Positions 15,792-18,057 of a stretch of 18,057 nucleotides of DNA are shown piece by piece. Position 1 is the stretch's first letter. Every line of letters starts with the position of its first letter. Both the position numbers and the translations under genes were made by a program. Location of the stretch: contig CAMZJG010000004.1 of the NCBI GenBank assembly GCA_947307505.1, positions 1 through 18,057 of the forward strand, written 5' to 3'. Below the pieces are notes generated by a model that ran no database searches, was not told the DNA's origin, and saw only the letters and a program-made list of their open reading frames with translations. The DNA comes from an uncultured Clostridia bacterium (GTDB taxonomy: Bacteria > Bacillota_A > Clostridia > Oscillospirales > Oscillospiraceae).

Positions 15792-18057
15792 GCTTCGCCT
15801 ATCCGGAGCAAAGGCAGGTTACCCTTTCACACCTCTCCTTCTCCATCCCCCAGGGCCAATTCGTCACCCTCTGCGGGCCCTCCGGCTGCGGAAAAAGCAC
15901 CCTGCTGCGGCAGTTCAAAACCGTGCTGGCTCCCGCCGGGTATCTGCGGGGGGATATCCTGTTTGAAGGAACGCCCTTGAAGGATGTGGACCAGCGTACC
16001 CAAAGCGCACGCATCGGCTTCGTGCTCCAGAGCCCGGAGAATCAGATCGTCACAGACAAGGTGTGGCATGAGCTGGCCTTCGGGCTGGAGAGCTTGGGAT
16101 ACAGTACGCCCACCATCCGCAGCCGGGTGGCGGAAATGGCCTCCTTCTTCGGCATCCAGACCTGGTTTTACAAGAACGTGACGGAGCTTTCCGGGGGTCA
16201 GAAGCAGCTCCTGAATCTGGCCTCCATCATGGCCATGCAGCCCTCGGTGCTGATCCTGGACGAGCCCACCAGCCAGCTGGACCCCATCGCCGCCTCGGAT
16301 TTCCTGGCCACCATCGGCAAGGTGAACCGGGAGCTGGGCACCACGATCATCCTCACGGAGCATCGCCTGGAGGAAGCATTCCCGCTATCAGACCGGGTGC
16401 TGGTGATGGACCGGGGAGAACTCATTGCGGACGGAACGCCGACAGAAGTGGGCGAAGCCCTCCGGGGCAGTGGCCACGGGATGTTCCTGGCCATGCCCAC
16501 AGCCATGCGGGTATGGGCCAGCGTGAACGATTCTTCTCCCTGTCCCATCACGGTACGGGACGGGCGGGACTGGCTCGCGGATTACGCAGCGCGGCATCCG
16601 CTGGGGGAGCTGCCGGAGGAGATCCTCCCTGCGGTGGGGGAGGAGACCTCCATTACCCTGGAGGACGTTTGGTTCAAGTATGACAAGGACCTGCCGGATG
16701 TGGTGAAGGGCGTCAGTCTGGAGGTCAAAAAAGGCGAGTTCCTGGCCCTCCTGGGCGGGAACGGCACCGGGAAGACCACCACCCTTTCCCTGGTGGGCGG
16801 TCTGCAGAAGCCCTATCGGGGAGAGATCCGGCTGACCGGCCGGGTGGGCACCCTGCCCCAGAATCCCCAGACCCTGTTTGTGAAGAAAACCGTGCGGGAG
16901 GACCTGTTTGAGCTCTTCCGGGGCACGGGGACGGATAAAGCCCTGCAGGAAGCCCGGGTGGCCCGGGCGGTGCAGCTCTGCCGCCTGGAGGAGCTCCTGG
17001 ACCGGCACCCCTACGATCTCTCCGGGGGCGAACAGCAGCGGGCGGCCCTGGCCAAGGTGCTGCTCCTGGAGCCGGAGATCCTTCTGCTGGACGAGCCCAC
17101 CAAGGGCCTGGACGCGGAGTTCAAGCAGGTCTTCGCCGTGATCCTCAAAACCCTGCAGCGCCGGGGCGTTACCGTATTCATGGTGAGCCATGACGTGGAA
17201 TTCTGCGCCGCCTACGCGGACCGCTGCGCCCTGTTCTTTGACGGGAACATCGTCTCTCAGGGGAGACCGCGGGAGTTCTTTGACCGTAACAGCTTTTATA
17301 CTACCTCCGCAAACCGTATTGCGCGGGATCTGCTGCCCGAAGCAGTGACGCCCAGGGATGTGATGGCCGCCTGCGGCGGCGAGCTGCCGCCCATCCCGGA
17401 GCTGCCGGAGGAAGTACCCCCTCTGCCGGAGCCGGACGCGGACAGCGCGAATGCCAAACCGAAGCGCCTCCCCCTGTGGCGGCTGATCCTAGCCGGGGTC
17501 AGCGGCATTGGTGCGATCATCCTGTTTGTCCATACGGTTTCCCATAACGATTTGTCGGTGCTGATCACGGCCAATGGTCTCACAGATAAAGCCTTCAAGG
17601 ATATTCCCCTGTACCTCCTGCTGGTAGCCTGCTTGCTGGTTTGCGCCTTCTCCCTGAGCCGGAAAGCGCCTCCTCCCGTGCGGGTACAGACGCCCAAGGA
17701 GAAACGGCAGCTCTCAAAGCGCACCCTGACCGCAGCGGTCTCCATCCTGCTGTTGATCCCCCTGACCATCTTCATCGGCGCGTACTACCTGGGCGGGAAG
17801 CAGTATTACCTCATTGCCCTGCTGATCCTGCTGGAAACCATGCTGCCCTTCTTCCTGGTATTCGAGGGAAGGAAACCCCAGGCCCGGGAGCTGGTGGTCA
17901 TCGCCGTCCTCTGCGCAATCGGCGTGGTGGGCCGGGGAGCCTTCTTCATGCTGCCCTCCTTCAAGCCGGTGCTGGCCTTGGTGATCATCTCCGGCGTGGC
18001 CTTCGGCGGGGAGGCGGGCTTCCTGGTGGGGGCCATGACCATGGTGGCCTCCAATGT
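15764..18057 (+). CDS. ECF transporter fusion: two ATPase domains plus S component (3' partial)
   Basis: ATG 15764 follows GGGAGG (15751-15756) and lies inside the end of ecfT. The frame stays open to the window edge (764 codons). Domain 1 (about 1-265): Walker A GPSGCGKST (38-46), Q-loop FVLQSPENQ, signature LSGGQ (142-146), Walker B VLILDE (162-167), H-loop TEH. Domain 2 (about 295-520): Walker A GGNGTGKTT (331-339), signature LSGGEQQR (419-426), Walker B ILLLDE (439-444), H-loop SHD. A Pro/Glu-rich linker (about 540-565) leads to a membrane part with several hydrophobic segments, ending in GRGAFFMLPSFKPV and FGGEAGFLVGAM, typical of an ECF S component that binds the substrate in the membrane. 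ECF ATPases and S components are normally separate proteins. Reading through the linker shows no frameshift or stop. With ecfT it would form a complete importer; the proposed cargo is a corrinoid. Confidence 0.92.
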   Translation, partial: MEVFTVRDLSFAYPEQRQVTLSHLSFSIPQGQFVTLCGPSGCGKSTLLRQFKTVLAPAGYLRGDILFEGTPLKDVDQRTQSARIGFVLQSPENQIVTDKVWHELAFGLESLGYSTPTIRSRVAEMASFFGIQTWFYKNVTELSGGQKQLLNLASIMAMQPSVLILDEPTSQLDPIAASDFLATIGKVNRELGTTIILTEHRLEEAFPLSDRVLVMDRGELIADGTPTEVGEALRGSGHGMFLAMPTAMRVWASVNDSSPCPITVRDGRDWLADYAARHPLGELPEEILPAVGEETSITLEDVWFKYDKDLPDVVKGVSLEVKKGEFLALLGGNGTGKTTTLSLVGGLQKPYRGEIRLTGRVGTLPQNPQTLFVKKTVREDLFELFRGTGTDKALQEARVARAVQLCRLEELLDRHPYDLSGGEQQRAALAKVLLLEPEILLLDEPTKGLDAEFKQVFAVILKTLQRRGVTVFMVSHDVEFCAAYADRCALFFDGNIVSQGRPREFFDRNSFYTTSANRIARDLLPEAVTPRDVMAACGGELPPIPELPEEVPPLPEPDADSANAKPKRLPLWRLILAGVSGIGAIILFVHTVSHNDLSVLITANGLTDKAFKDIPLYLLLVACLLVCAFSLSRKAPPPVRVQTPKEKRQLSKRTLTAAVSILLLIPLTIFIGAYYLGGKQYYLIALLILLETMLPFFLVFEGRKPQARELVVIAVLCAIGVVGRGAFFMLPSFKPVLALVIISGVAFGGEAGFLVGAMTMVASN

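Overview
The window looks like chromosomal DNA of a moderately GC-rich Gram-positive anaerobe of the Clostridia, probably Oscillospiraceae-like. The reasons are the S-layer homology (SLH) anchors, a lipobox lipoprotein, FIVAR and InlB-type surface modules, an ECF-type vitamin importer, and strong GGAGG ribosome sites. The genus is an inference. The window starts inside one gene and ends inside another. No RNA genes, CRISPR arrays or insertion sequences were seen, and no gene-free stretch exceeds about 110 bases.

Bases 1-12846 (+ strand) hold four exported proteins that share two modules. One is an alpha/alpha-barrel of the prenyltransferase/intrinsic-factor type. The other is DUF4430, the beta domain of transcobalamin and intrinsic factor. 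The first gene is a giant SLH protein of more than 3,060 residues carrying both modules among many spacer domains. The second (9297-10952) has only the barrel plus SLH. The third (10963-12105) has DUF4430 plus Ig/FnIII-like domains and no anchor. The fourth (12157-12846) is a DUF4430 lipoprotein. Two G-U-containing RNA hairpins lie between the first two genes.

Bases 12845-13844 (- strand) hold a compact toxin-antitoxin operon: a ribbon-helix-helix antitoxin, an overlapping zeta-type kinase toxin, a good extended -10 promoter and an intrinsic terminator. It splits the + strand genes in two.

Bases 13887-18057 (+ strand) hold a xylose-isomerase-like TIM-barrel protein, EcfT, and an unusual fusion of two ECF ATPase domains with an S component, cut by the window edge.

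The inferred theme is a Gram-positive counterpart of mammalian intrinsic factor. Wall-anchored and free two-domain binders would capture a ligand, most likely cobalamin or another corrinoid. The DUF4430 lipoprotein would pass it to the dedicated ECF importer at the membrane, and the TIM-barrel enzyme may act on the imported compound. The ligand is not shown by the sequence. It is argued from the fold pair and the co-location with an ECF transporter.
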